From contig OY978526.1 in assembly GCA_963854835.1 (NCBI GenBank), positions 16,966,368-17,030,367 on the forward strand: a stretch of 64,000 nt of DNA, given 5' to 3'. Source of the DNA: Megamerina dolium (lineage: Eukaryota > Arthropoda > Insecta > Diptera > Megamerinidae). Under the pieces are notes generated by a model, which saw nothing but the letters and a program-made list of their open reading frames with translations, did no database searches and was not told where the DNA came from. A program made the position numbers and the translations under genes. Positions 37,400-49,054 of this stretch are shown here, piece by piece. Positions within the stretch are counted from its first letter, which is position 1. Every line of letters begins with the position of its first letter.

Positions 37400-38419
37400 A
37401 TGGCCTTCAAGGTGAGTATTATTTGTATTTGCTTGTTGACTATTTTTAGCAGACAGCTGTGTAAATGTACTCTACATGCATATGGATATATTGTACATAT
37501 GTACGTACTTATGTGCATATATATGTAAGTACATTAATGACGGATGATGATGTGTAGGTGGTATTTGGCACACATTAATGTATGGTTGACCTAATTCGAG
37601 AAGACAATAAAATTATGTGTTGAAAAAAATGCAACTCATTGTAAAGGTTGAGAGGAAGATAGCAATATTTACTTATGGCTGCCTACATGTCAGCACAAAT
37701 GACTTAAGTGCATATGAAGTAGGATCTTTTTTGATTTTAAATGTAAACTTTTTCTTTTTGCACTCTCTTTTTTTTTCTTGTAGCTCATTGTAATTCTAGC
37801 ATATATCGCAATCACCAGTGCTGGAATCATTCCGGTAGAACATCATGAATTGCATCGTGAACATCAACCTGTAGCAGCTATTTATCATACAGCTCCAGTT
37901 GAATCACATGCACCGGCCATTCCGCAACATCATATTGTCTATCATAAACATGAAGAATATCCCGATGATCCACATCCAAAATATAATTTTGCCTATGATG
38001 TCGAAGATCACATCTCTGGCGATTCCAAGAGTCAAACTGAAAGTCGTGATGGTGATGTTGTTCATGGTGAATATTCGTTGAATGATGCTGATGGTTTTCG
38101 TCGCACTGTAAAATACACCGCCGATTCGGTTAATGGTTTCAATGCTGTAGTACATCGTGAACCATTGAGTCATCATGTTGTCTCTGCTGCTCCAGCGCAT
38201 TATCATCATCATCATCATAATCATGATACATCTGCGAACTCGATTGATACTCAGTCTGCTCCCATTATACATTCATCTCACGTACAACATGTGGCTCCAA
38301 CTTATACTTCGGCTGAGCCTGCTCATCATCATGAGCAACAACAGCATGCTACTTATTCTAATTATGAATCCAATCAAAGCGATGATACTAAACAATTCTA
38401 TCAGCATCATCATCATTAG
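37400..38419 (+). CDS. RR-2 cuticle protein 5, His-rich tail
   Basis: Exons 37400-37411 (MAFK) and 37784-38419, intron 372 nt (GTGAGT to TTGTAG); 215 residues, the longest plus-strand member. Signal peptide ends at ITSAG. RR-2 domain at about residues 61-130 ([47 protein letters not shown]). The tail is rich in His (runs near 38200-38215 and at the C-terminus QHHHH), with Ser, Gln and Asn. Such His-rich tails are common in sclerotised cuticle proteins, where His can be crosslinked by quinones. Poly(A) signal AATAAA at 38516-38521. Confidence 0.92.
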
Positions 38420-38699
38420 ATCTCATTTCGTTTAGACATCTTATACTACTCCATAACTACAGTTTGACTTACAGTCAGTATTAATTACTTGATCTATTTG
38501 TTATTTAGTTTTATAAATAAAATATGCTTGCATTTGCTTAAATAAAGGCGAAAAAAATGTTTCAACAGACGATATAAACATGCCTAAAAGTATTTGGTGC
38601 CCCTGGATGACCCGGACAGGTCGCATTTCGTTCCTAGACCAAAAAGAGATAAAATTTAAAGCATTAATTAAATTACCCAGATTTTGAAAAGTCAATGAA

Positions 38700-39075
38700 A
38701 TTCTAGTGCAATTTTGAGTTTATTTGTCGACTTTCAGGGGTTTTTAAGTTGATTTTGTTAGGGGCTAAAATAGAGGGTACATGTATTCAAGAAAAATGTG
38801 CATTAGTAAAATTTAGTAGCAGTAGGTCATATATTTAACCCTTCTACAGGCACTCTGGGAGTGATGGTAGCAAAATATAGAAAACATCAATTTTGTAGAA
38901 GAATCCCTCTAAGTGGCAGAGAAAGGTGATAACCACGTTCAGAAAAAAAATGAGGACGAGAAAAAATTAATAATGGTCGCTCAGAGAGTTCACCTCTCGA
39001 GGAAAGTATGGACGAAACGCCATTAAACCGAGCCAAACGAATCCTGGCTTCAAATTCAGCCAGTACAAATATGTG
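38700..39075 (+). repeat. Dispersed repeat family, copy at 38.7-39.1 kb
   Basis: Module A at about 38849-38940 (GGCACTCTGGGAGTGATGG, then ATCAATTTTGTAGAAG and CCCTCTAAGTGGCAGAG) is followed by a phrase with GGTCGCTCAGAG, then module B at about 39001-39070 (ATGGACGAAACGCCATTAAA, AATCCTGGCTTCAAATTCAG). The same order recurs at 50.7-51.4 and 61.5-61.7 kb, and parts recur at 18.4-18.9 and 46.4-46.7 kb. It is non-coding. Confidence 0.5.
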
Positions 39076-39517
39076 TAAAAATATTCATTTCAACTCCTGT
39101 ACAATGCCCTTTTTGTTTTTTCATTTGGTTGTGCTATTTTTGAACTACTGAAAATGTAAGTGAAATGAAGCAAGTTAATGAAGCATGAACTCTCATCTCC
39201 TCTTGAAGTATTACAGTCAAACAATTCAAAACCGAAAAGCAATTTAAATCGCTTTAACTAAGCAAGTAAACGATTTCATCGTCATAATGATCATTAAGAG
39301 CAAAGAAAAAAAAAAAGAGCGCGAACATCATCTATCTGCTATCTGCTATCTGCCAGTTCAGTAATACAATATGTTTATTTTTGTAAAAGGAAAAGAGTGA
39401 AAATTGTAATTTTGCTCCAATTTTATTTCACATAAATTCATTTAACTGTTTCTGTATTTATTTACTTGATTTATTCAATGAATTAACAGCAGTAAAGCAA
39501 ACATTTTAACTTATTTG

Positions 39518-39553
39518 TATAAAAGCTACACGGATACAGCAAAGTATTATCAC
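39518..39553 (+). promoter_or_regulatory. Core promoter of cuticle gene 6
   Basis: TATAAAAG at 39518-39525, with TATCAC 30 bp downstream as a likely start-site motif; ATG at 39604. Confidence 0.6.
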
Positions 39554-39603
39554 AAATCATTTGGTATTCGTGCAAGTAAGACAATCATCACAAATCATTA
39601 AAA

Positions 39604-40074
39604 ATGGCTTTCAAGGTATGTATTATATTTACAAAAATAAAAGTCGAACTATATAAATTCGAATAATCCTCATAGATTATCATCGTTGTTATCGCTTTAA
39701 TTGCATTCGCCAATGCAAGTATCCTACCTGCTGCACATGTTTATAATGCTGCTCCATTTGGATATGCTGCTCAACCTGTGCTAACTAAAGCCGTTGATGA
39801 ATATGATCCACATCCACAATATAAATACAGTTACAATGTTGAAGATAGCATATCTGGCGATTCCAAGACACAAACAGAAGAACGTGATGGTGATGTAGTT
39901 CGTGGCGTATACTCTCTTATTGACGCCGATGGTTTCAAACGTACTGTTCATTATACTGCAGATCCATTAAATGGTTTCAATGCTGTTGTCAATCGTGAAC
40001 CACTTGTAAAGGCTGTGGTGCCAGCATATACTACCGCATATGCTGCTCCGACCATATATCACGGTCATCATTAG
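39604..40074 (+). CDS. RR-2 cuticle protein 6, short
   Basis: Exons 39604-39615 (MAFK) and 39676-40074, intron 60 nt GT-AG; 136 residues, the shortest member. Signal peptide ends near FANAS. RR-2 domain at about residues 43-111 ([54 protein letters not shown]). RGVYSL replaces the usual HGEYSL, losing the conserved acidic residue of the GEYSL block. Short tail ending YHGHH. Poly(A) signal AATAAA at 40156-40161. Confidence 0.92.
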
Positions 40075-40280
40075 ATGACATCGCTGTTGTTTTGTATTTT
40101 TGTCTCGCTGACTGATCTTACTTATAAATTTGTTTAAAATAATTACTAATGAGAAAATAAATGAAATATGAAAATTTAATATTATAATTCACAATTTCAC
40201 GAGTATAAGAATAAATTATTTTCCATTTTTTTTTTATTAAAATTCATTTGATCAATAACTGGTTGAATTGATGCATTCTA

Positions 40281-40648
40281 ATAAATAAATAAATATGTGG
40301 CCACATAAAGCCCCAAAGGGCTCATTGGCCGAGCTTATCTTCCATTACTGTTGTGCGTCTTAAATTTTTGGACAATATTAGAAGGGACCTACTTATTTTA
40401 GCCGGTTCCGAACGGCAGAACACTTGTGACATCACTTTTTCTGAGCTTTGTCACAGAGTTCTTTAAGAAGCTTTTTCATGGCAAGTTGTTACTGTCGGAA
40501 GAATTGCCAATTGCTTGCCGACAGGTGGGTACCGTTCGAAAGAAAAATCTTATCGATATTAAATTTGTTATGCATCAGCCGGGGATTGAACCACCGACCT
40601 ACAGATCAGAAGGCGAACACACTAACCACTGAGCTACGGCACCCACTA
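40281..40648 (-). mobile_element. tRNA-derived SINE, copy 2
   Basis: On the minus strand the head has an A-box TAGCTCAGTGG (40636-40626) and a good B-box GGTTCAATCCC (40592-40582), followed by a body matching copy 1 at 3376-3715 and ending GGCCACATA plus a TTTA microsatellite (about 40296-40281). It is better preserved than copy 1 and includes an extra stretch (GAACGGCAGAAC as read on the plus strand) missing there. It is a pol III-type retrotransposon without coding capacity. Confidence 0.78.
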
Positions 40649-42445
40649 ATAGTTGTCTAAAATTTGCTTTAATAGCAGCTTGATTATTTCTTTAATGCCT
40701 TTAATGCCTTCAATAAATCGTAATCCTTAAATCGTGACTCTATCATTAAATCAGCGATTATAATCGCTTCTAATATTTTTGTTTATACAAAAAAGTTCGA
40801 CTTTATTCCAAAAACGTTTGTATTAAAGTTGAATTTGATTAATTACCATATTTCCTATTAATGAATTGTATTCTTTAATTCCCCACTCTATTAGTCCTCA
40901 CAACTTTAATCTTTACTCATTTTTTTAGATGAAATAAATTCGCATTATTCCATAAACATTTGCAATACATTTGCACATACAGCATTATTTCAATTTTTTT
41001 TTTGCATTAATGCCGAAAAATAACAACATTTTTCGGCATCAATTCATTCATTCTTATTGTTGTTTGTATTTTTCAACATGATTGCATAGTTTTAGGGCTA
41101 AAATATTTCGAAAAGTGAGAGAAGTCATCAGCCCGTAGTTAGAGTCAAATTACATTACATCGATTATTTTTGACTTATTTTTCATAAATCGATTTTAAAT
41201 TTAAGATATCCTTGATTTCGATTTTAAGATTGTAACTATTTTCTGAGATAGGAAGATATCCACAAACGTATTGAAATAAATATAATTACCTATTGTATAA
41301 TTATAAGTATAATTATAATTTTCCGGATTTTATTGTACTTTTAAAAAATTCTGAATTCTTCACCATTGTTGGGGTTATCTAGCGCGAGAATTATTTTTAT
41401 TATCATGATGCCACATTGATTTAATAATAGCTTAATAAGTTCTAAACGAATTGAGCGAGATGATAAATCGTTCATACGTATGCATTTAATATAATAATAT
41501 GCAATTTACACCAAGCCAATTAATCACGTAGTTCATAGGAAAAAGAGGAATGTAATATTTTCGTACAATATGTAGCACAACAAATTCATCTGTGCTAGCA
41601 ACATATTGCTATACATATGTATAAGAACTTGACAGTCAGTGATCTTTTTACGAGGATTAAATTTATATTTTTATATTTCGTATGGTTACGAACAATTTTT
41701 AAATGCGAGTGCATAGTATACATATAATTGCTTCCTGAGAGTATCAATTTAAATTGAATATTTAGATATTTTGATTGTACAAAATTGTGATCAGCATAAC
41801 AGTGTGCTATAAAATGTTTAAGAACACACAAAATAAATGCAAAATAAACAATTAAGTAATGTCAATAAATAAGTCAAAAGAGAGAAAAAAAAGTAGCAAT
41901 AATCAGTTGAAATTTGCACGACTCATGGAATTCTAAACAAATTCTTAACATAATACAATAATACAATAATTTTAATGAGTACATAAAACGAGTATATATG
42001 TATGTGAAGTATGTAGGTGAATATTATATGTATAATATGAATATATAAGAATATAAAATATATACAATTTTAAATTGAAATCCGTATATACAGAAGAGTA
42101 CACAAACATATGTAAACGCCAAAAATAAGAATCAATTCTTCTAACATTTGCATGCAAGCATGTGTAAGTTTGCTAATTTATCAACTGAGCCATGGCAGAC
42201 ATAAAATACTGCAAAGAACACACACACACACCGATACACAGTTATGAACAAACAAATTATTATATTATTATTATTATTAAAATGCTCATCATGCATTTTA
42301 ATGTGACTGGTGGACAAAAAACAAAAAAAAAGTAGAAAAGAGCGAAAAACTAAAAGAAGAAAAATAAAAACACTTGTGGGACGGACAAGCATTGCTGATG
42401 ATGAGTGAATATTAATTATGTCGCATCAATGTCATCAATTCATGG
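40649..42445. other. Intergenic, no gene seen
   Basis: AT-rich spacer between cuticle genes 6 and 7 with no supported gene or element. Confidence 0.5.
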
Positions 42446-42484
42446 TATAAAATGTTGTTCACTAAACACTCGAAGGCATTCAGT
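42446..42484 (+). promoter_or_regulatory. Core promoter of cuticle gene 7
   Basis: TATAAAAT at 42446-42453 and GCATTCAGTC about 30 bp further on, which contains a classic arthropod initiator (TCAGT). Confidence 0.65.
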
Positions 42485-42545
42485 CTTAGACTTTTGTTTG
42501 TTTTGGACAAAAATTATTGAGAACATTCATCGCAACAGAGGCAAA

Positions 42546-43112
42546 ATGGTTTACAAGGTGCGTTTCAACGTAAAAAAGGAATATACTCAAAAAAGGATTA
42601 AACAATGACAATTGTGGATTATATATTATTAATTACTGTTAAATGTATAAATAGAATTAACGAATAATTGTGATTGTGTGTTGTTTTCTTCACTTACTGA
42701 ATAGTTGGTGTTGTTCGTGACTCTAGCATTTGTTGCTGCTTCAGTACAAGCTGGTGTTATTGTGCCTGCAGCCGCTTCTGCAGCAGTGGCAGCTGCGCCC
42801 GTATTAGCAAAAGCTGTTGAATTAGAGGAATACGATCCACTACCACAATACAAATATGGATATGATGTAGAGGACGCTTTGACCGGTGACTCAAAAGGAC
42901 ACATTGAAGAACGTGATGGTGATTTGGTGCGCGGTGAATATACACTCATCGATTCGGATGGCTTCAAACGTACTGTCACCTACACCGCCGATCCAGTGAA
43001 CGGTTTCAATGCTGTTGTACGTCGTGATCCGCTTGTTGCAGCCGCCGCTCCCATTGTGAAAGCAGCTCCATTGGCGGCGCCTGTTGCAGCACCAGTTGTT
43101 AGACATTTCTAA
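42546..43112 (+). CDS. RR-2 cuticle protein 7, Ala-rich
   Basis: Exons 42546-42557 (MVYK, the only variant of this kind) and 42705-43112, intron 147 nt GT-AG; 139 residues. Signal peptide ends at SVQAG. RR-2 domain at about residues 44-113 (PLPQYKYGYDVED, TGDSKGHIEERDGD, DSDGFKRTVTYTADPVNGFN). The first block has LPQY where others have HPQY, and GHIEE replaces SQxEE. Flanks are Ala/Pro/Val-rich with AAP repeats, without the His-rich ends of genes 1-5. Poly(A) signal AATAAA at 43164-43169. Confidence 0.93.
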
Positions 43113-43169
43113 GTAAATAATCGTAATTTAATTGGCTGAATTCATGGATGATGTTGTACAAAAAATAAA

Positions 43170-43684
43170 TGTGATTTTCGTAAAAGAATTCTCAATTTTT
43201 CAATGGGGTTTTTGGGGGTGGTGTGCACTTAAATATTAGGAGATACTGAAGTTGTTGAGAGAATATAAAGATTTATATAAATTTCCATTTAAAAGTTTGC
43301 AAAATATCTAATAGAAAACTGTCTGAACATTAACATAATTTGCTTCTTATTGTTAAATTACACCTTTTTATGTATAAAACTGGTTTTGCCCAAAGTCAAG
43401 TTTACGTATGGACAAACCCAAATATGTGAAAGTGCCTAATAATCGATATACATGTACATGTAAATATATGCTTTAGGCTATTGATTGTCATTAATGATTG
43501 GCTTTATTAGGTTGTAATATTGAATTTGTTTTTTTTTCTGTTTGCAAATGACATCAATCCATTTGAATTGCACAAGTGGATGCAATAATGTACGTATGTG
43601 GGTACACATGTGTAATGGTGACATAGTTGAAATTAGCTTGAGGGCCATAAATCAAATCATAACCATAATAACGCAGTAATTGAG
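43170..43684. other. Spacer between cuticle genes 7 and 8
   Basis: Non-coding, AT-rich; nothing recognised. Confidence 0.5.
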
Positions 43685-43721
43685 TATAAATACTTGAAAA
43701 TTTTGCAAATGAAATCATTCA
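43685..43721 (+). promoter_or_regulatory. Core promoter of cuticle gene 8
   Basis: TATAAATA at 43685-43692 and ATCATTCA at 43714-43721, about 30 bp apart; the following ATCAGT is another initiator-like match. Confidence 0.65.
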
Positions 43722-43788
43722 ATCAGTATCAGTATATTGTAGCAACAGCATTAGAGAGCAAAACCATTTTATCTCAATCACCAGCGAT

Positions 43789-44347
43789 ATGGCATTCAAG
43801 GTTTGTCCTTATTGAAATTATTATATTTCTAGAAAATAATAACATTTTATCCTTCTCACAATAGTTTGTAACAATTTTGACATTCATTGCACTCACCAAT
43901 GCGGGTGTAGTATACCATTCAGCACCGGCCACTACAAATTCATATATTGCACCAGCATCTGGGGCATCTCATACTCCGTTGGCCACCACCACGTACACTC
44001 ATAATCCAGTCTATCATGCTAATGTCAAACATGCCGGCAATCATCAATCTAATACACAAGATGAGGATTACGATTCACATCCACAATATAAATTCGCCTA
44101 TGATGTTGAGGATGCAGTATCTGGTGATTCAAAGAGTCAGGTCGAGGAACGTGATGGTGATGCTGTGCATGGTGAATACTCTCTAATCGATGCTGATGGT
44201 TACAAACGTACTGTCCAATATACTGCTGACGATCATAATGGTTTTAATGCTGTTGTTAATCGTGTACCATTGGGACATGGTGCAACATTGGCACATGCTC
44301 CTGTTCAAGATTATTCTCATCCAGTTGTATATCAACATCAGCATTAG
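43789..44347 (+). CDS. RR-2 cuticle protein 8
   Basis: Exons 43789-43800 (MAFK) and 43865-44347, intron 64 nt with a weaker donor GTTTGT; 164 residues. Signal peptide ends at LTNAG. A 50-residue linker rich in Thr, Ala, His and Asn precedes the RR-2 domain at about residues 71-140 ([47 protein letters not shown]). VNRVPLG replaces the usual HREPLV after the domain. His-rich C-terminus (YQHQH). Poly(A) signal AATAAA at 44417-44422. Confidence 0.92.
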
Positions 44348-44422
44348 TATATTTAAATTGGAGAAAAAACAAAATATTGTTGTCTAATTTTAAGTGGAAA
44401 TGACATTTATTCGAAAAATAAA

Positions 44423-46927
44423 ATGAAAATAATTCATCAATACCTTCACTTTTATTCATCATCAACATCGTCATCATAATCACCGATGACCTATAGACCT
44501 TGAGGAGAATGACATACAAGTACAGTACGAATGCCTAAATAAAAATACGAATAATTTCAAAGGATAATTAGCTTAGTTACAAAAAAAAAAACTATTCTGA
44601 AAACAAATAAAAAAATATCACAATTATCCTTGAAATGTTTCTTTTACTCATATGTCATACCCAGAGGTATGTATATAAAATGTGAAATGCGTTTAAATGA
44701 CTCAAAATGAACTGAAATTATAAACCAAGTCACTATAACTACAGTAAATTATACATGGTGAACTGCCAATTAACTCAAACAATTCAATAATTTCATGTAA
44801 ATTGAATTTAAAGTGGTTAATTTTAAGTACTAGTACATACTATTGTATGTATATATGTACGAGTACATATGTAATCTTGATGTACGATTGAATATCTTAA
44901 GGTCAAATATACCATAGTACATATATACAGTAGCCATAACTGTACGATAAGTAAATAAGTAGCGATGACTACTCTTTTGTATGAAATCGATTTTGAAATG
45001 CATCACAGATGTTTTATATTTTTGAACCAAAATTGCATTTCATACTTATGCTTGCACATTCACTTACACTGCATGGTAATTTTAACAGCATAATTTACAA
45101 TGCTTGCTGCAACATACATACATACGATGGCAAATACAAAATGCATTATACACAAGCATAACAACTCATATTAGTACATATATATAGAAGAAAACTGAAA
45201 GTAAATACAATTTTTTTGGTATTTTGTGGTAAGCAAATGTTAAGGTCAAAGTCAGGTTTTATTGTTAATTATCATGAAATTATATTGAAATTGAACAAAA
45301 ACTACTATGAACTTTGTAATCATAATAATAACAATAACAATAGCAATAATACATACAGATATGGTTATAACAAACCGTAGTGACAAAATAAGTGTTTTGC
45401 TTAACATTGCCTTATCGACAGCTACATATGTACATATTTACATACATACACTAAAGTGGTCCAATTTTTATATGAAAAAAAAATGTCATTGTAGAAAATG
45501 GTCCACACCCTTAGATTTTTCCATTTAGTAATTTAAATTTGAAATGTTCTTAGGTTGCTTAACAAATTGTTGGGTACAATATACACAATATAAACATTTC
45601 ATTCGCATCCACTAAATTTATACATAGAAACGTGAAATTTAGTGTCACGACCTCTTTCGGCAAGATGAAAAATTTTAGAGTGTGCCTCGAACACAATTTT
45701 AGAAAAAAAAAATTTTTTGTACCACCTTAATGTACACTTGTATTTATATATCTACTTTCTTAAATTGTGCTTATGCTTATGCTCGTACACCGGCCGCATG
45801 TCGTATGAATATGACTTGTGTACTCCGTTAACATAACTGTAACCATATGTAATTCGCACTTGCATATTTCTTATTGTACAATACATACGCACGTACTAAG
45901 CATAGGTATAACATACAATGCGTTATCATATTAAAAATTTCATATAAGTTGTATTTCGTATTTTTTTATTTTCCTGTTCCAATTACTCACAATTTTGCCA
46001 GAATGTCCAATATTGAAAATTGTAAAGTGGCAAATTGTTTTGTCTCATTATCGTCACAATCAGTTAAATGTAAACCTTGAGATAGATTGTAAGCGAAAAT
46101 ATAATCATCGCATTGTAACTATACATTCACAATGTACTCGTCGATATATGTATATGAGAGGATAGGTAAATATTGCAAAATTTGTTCAACACAAAAATAA
46201 AACATATTGAAGGGTTTAATTAAAAAAAAACTGATTACTATTCAATGTGATGAAATATATACTTTTTCTCTGGTTGATTACATTTTCCAGATATGAAAGC
46301 ATTGGTTTTGTCATAGTTGTAATTGGAGGTGTTCATTAAAACATAAGTATTGAATAATCATATTCATTTATTATGGCATAATAATAAATAAATATATATT
46401 GAACTTTTAATAGGCAATCAAATACTATACCCGTCTCTTAGGGCCCCGCAGTTCGTAGAAGCCGCAAAAATAAGAATATTGTAGGGAAGACTTTCTAAGG
46501 AGGAATTATTAATAATTGGGATCGGTTATAAAATTAAGTAAGGGAAAAAAATGAATATCGGCCGGTTGTAATTTTATTCTTCTATGAGCGATCCTCAGAA
46601 TTTTAATGAATGCTTCAATTTTCATCACATTTTTTTTTAGATTAAAGACAATATACAACGTGATCTAGTCACATCAACCGCGAATTTGGGTTCAGTGACT
46701 TGAAATACGATCAAAAACATACAAAGCCCTCATGGGATGTGTTCGACTATTGGTATGCAATCATACTCTTATATTCAATTCATCCGAAATCTCTTTATGT
46801 ATCTTCTGACAAAAGAAGAAAAGCTTGAAAAAATTATCAAGACATGATGATCGGTCCTATATTTCATTAATAGCGCAAATGAGTTCTGACTTTAGCTCTG
46901 GAATTAGTTCACTCCTTTGCTCTATTT
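44423..46927. other. Intergenic, one repeat copy
   Basis: No gene. A partial copy of the dispersed family lies at about 46430-46730 (GAGCGATCCTCAG, then ATTAAAGACAATATACAACG and AACCGCGAATTTGGGTTCAG). The rest is AT-rich. Confidence 0.45.
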
Positions 46928-47218
46928 TTAGTATTTCAGTAAAAAAATGACTATAAAGAATTTAAGACCTGTATGTATGTAGGCCGGGAAACGGGGTATT
47001 CCAAGCGTTGCTAGCAAGAAGCCAGCGATTAATGGTGGCACATAAATTATTGGCGTTGCGATGGTTCTGTTTGGAGTACTTGAACCGTTTATCTGAGTAA
47101 AGAAATATGTCGGGCATGGGAAAAGCGTGGCCATCACAAAAAGCACACAAAAAACAATCGCAAAATGTGCAGTCAAACCCTTCAGTGCAGTTTTGTCTAT
47201 ATAAGACGGTTGTTGCAT
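46928..47218 (-). CDS. Unassigned 96-codon ORF with membrane-like segments
   Basis: An ATG at 47218 opens 96 codons (MQQPSYIDKTALKGL...). I do not recognise a family. Two hydrophobic stretches (HFAIVFCVLFVMATLF and VPPLIAGFLLATLGI) and a hydrophobic end (FFIVIFLLKY) suggest a membrane protein; NGSS and NRT lie between the first two. The stretch is less AT-rich than its surroundings and other frames are also partly open, so it may be a fragment of a gene or an old insertion rather than a live gene. No promoter or splice context is evident. Confidence 0.25.
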   Translation of the reverse strand: MQQPSYIDKTALKGLTAHFAIVFCVLFVMATLFPCPTYFFTQINGSSTPNRTIATPIIYVPPLIAGFLLATLGIPRFPAYIHTGLKFFIVIFLLKY

Positions 47219-48290
47219 ATTTCTCCAACCATGGCAATTACATATTATCTATTATTGAATGTACTTTTGTGAGGATAATAAAACATTTATAATCAAAAAC
47301 TATGAATAATCGTCAAAATTACAAGTATTTGGATCGACTTCGGCTAACATTGGAAAGTAAATAAGAAATTCATTGCAAAATCAGTATGTATATAATATAT
47401 ATAAAAGTATATTTTGACAAAAATATTATTCAAGGAATCACCTGGAAATCATGTGCGAATCCAAAAATTTATATTCCAATTTTTCTATGCAATATTTGGA
47501 GAATTATGTATGCGTAAGTAATACGTCCAATAAAGAGCTATTCTATTTCATTTCCATTTCAGACTGTTTTTCAATGTAAACAAACACTCGTGGGACAAAT
47601 GCTAGCCAATGTTTTATACTATAATTCAATAATACCTCTCCAGATATTACATACGAATGCATCCTTAATCAGTTACTTACACGCCCACTTCTAATACAAT
47701 GTATGTCTATACCTGTACGTACATAATCACTCATAGTTAACTTTTTATTTGAAAATTGAATGAGAAACCAGTTCATACTTAAAATCATACACACACACAC
47801 AGAGTGACATCAACAAAACGCCTTTTTTTTTAACTTCTACGTATGCGCACTACAGGTGGCATCCATACACTAGATGCACATATGTATTGTAGTTAGTAGA
47901 AATACTGTACATGTCAAATGCCAAGTCATGCTTCTGCAATGCTAGAAAGGATTTTGATGGCAACTATTTATTTTGGGTGTGCCCAACATAACTAGTATGT
48001 GTCATGCGAATTTCATAAAAATACGACTATGGTACGGCATTTTTATGAAATGACGCACTTATATCAGCTGAAGCGCATCTCTGACTAATACAATTGTCAC
48101 AATGGATATGCAACAAGCTAACTGACACATTTTGTAGCCAACTGCAACTGTAACATACATTATCTAAACTCTAGATCTGGTAGATGATGATGGTGTCATC
48201 TGTGAAATATGTATGTTGCATGCAGTGGGAAAAGTAAGAAAATTCAACTCAGATTATAGTTAAGTAGATCGAAACAATTAAATCACATCC
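47219..48290. other. Intergenic before cuticle gene 9
   Basis: Non-coding AT-rich sequence with a short AC run (about 47791-47802). No gene or element recognised. Confidence 0.5.
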
Positions 48291-48354
48291 TTTATTGGCA
48301 ATGAGAACTACAAACATATAGTGAACGACATAGAGAGCAACCAACCGCACTTAT

Positions 48355-48952
48355 CTAATAGGCATACGAGATAAGTGGTGATGCAAATGAGGTCTTCACT
48401 ATAGCTGGACCGCCGGCCAACCATGGAGCAGGTGCGGCGAAAGGTGCAGCTGCTTTCACGATTGGTGCTGGTGCAGCAGCATAAGCCAATGGAGTGGCAG
48501 CGGCAAGTGGTGCAGGAGCAGCAACAGCGGCAACTGGGGCAGCAGCAACAGCAGCAACCAATGGTTCACGGCGTACAACAGCATTGAAACCATTGACTGG
48601 ATCTGAGGTGTAATCGACAATGCGTCTGAAGCCATCAGCATCATTCAACGAGTATTGACCTTGGACAAGACCACCATCACGTGTCTCAACCTGGGTCTTG
48701 GAGTCACCGGTCAATGCATCCTTGACATCATAACCATAGGTGTATTGTGGATGTGGGTCGAATTCCTCAATGCGAGCAGCGACAGCAGCAAGTGGTGCGG
48801 CGGGCGCAATGAGACCAGCACTGGCAACAGCGATGCAAGCAGCGAACAATGCAATGTACTGGAAGAAGAACCGAAGAAAATATATTCGTTAATAATGATG
48901 TTTCATTCATATATTGTAATATCCTTTTGTTGATCCTTACTTTGAATGCCAT
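48355..48952 (-). CDS. RR-2 cuticle protein 9, Ala-rich
   Basis: Exon 1 48952-48941 (MAFK), intron 48940-48859 (GTAAGG to TTCCAG), exon 2 48858-48355; 171 residues. Signal peptide ends at AVASAG. RR-2 domain at about residues 35-104 ([61 protein letters not shown]). RDGG replaces the near-invariant RDGD. The tail is dominated by Ala with AAP and APA repeats and ends SPLISYAY. Poly(A) signal at 48296-48291 on the minus strand. With its GQYSL and VDY blocks it is closer to gene 10 than to genes 1-8. Confidence 0.93.
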
Positions 48953-49017
48953 TTTAAAAGATTTGGGAATTTTGTTTTGATTTGAAGTTAGTTGCTCTAA
49001 ATACCGTAAATGGGTTT

Positions 49018-49054
49018 GAACTGATTTGAACACTGTTCAAATTTAGCTTTTATA
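49018..49054 (-). promoter_or_regulatory. Core promoter of cuticle gene 9
   Basis: TATAAAAG (49054-49047 on the minus strand), then ATCAGTTC 26-30 bp downstream, a good initiator match; ATG about 100 bp from the TATA box. Confidence 0.7.

Noticed and set aside
42629..43106. Minus-strand frames over cuticle gene 7
   Set aside because: They are antisense shadows of the RR-2 coding exon.
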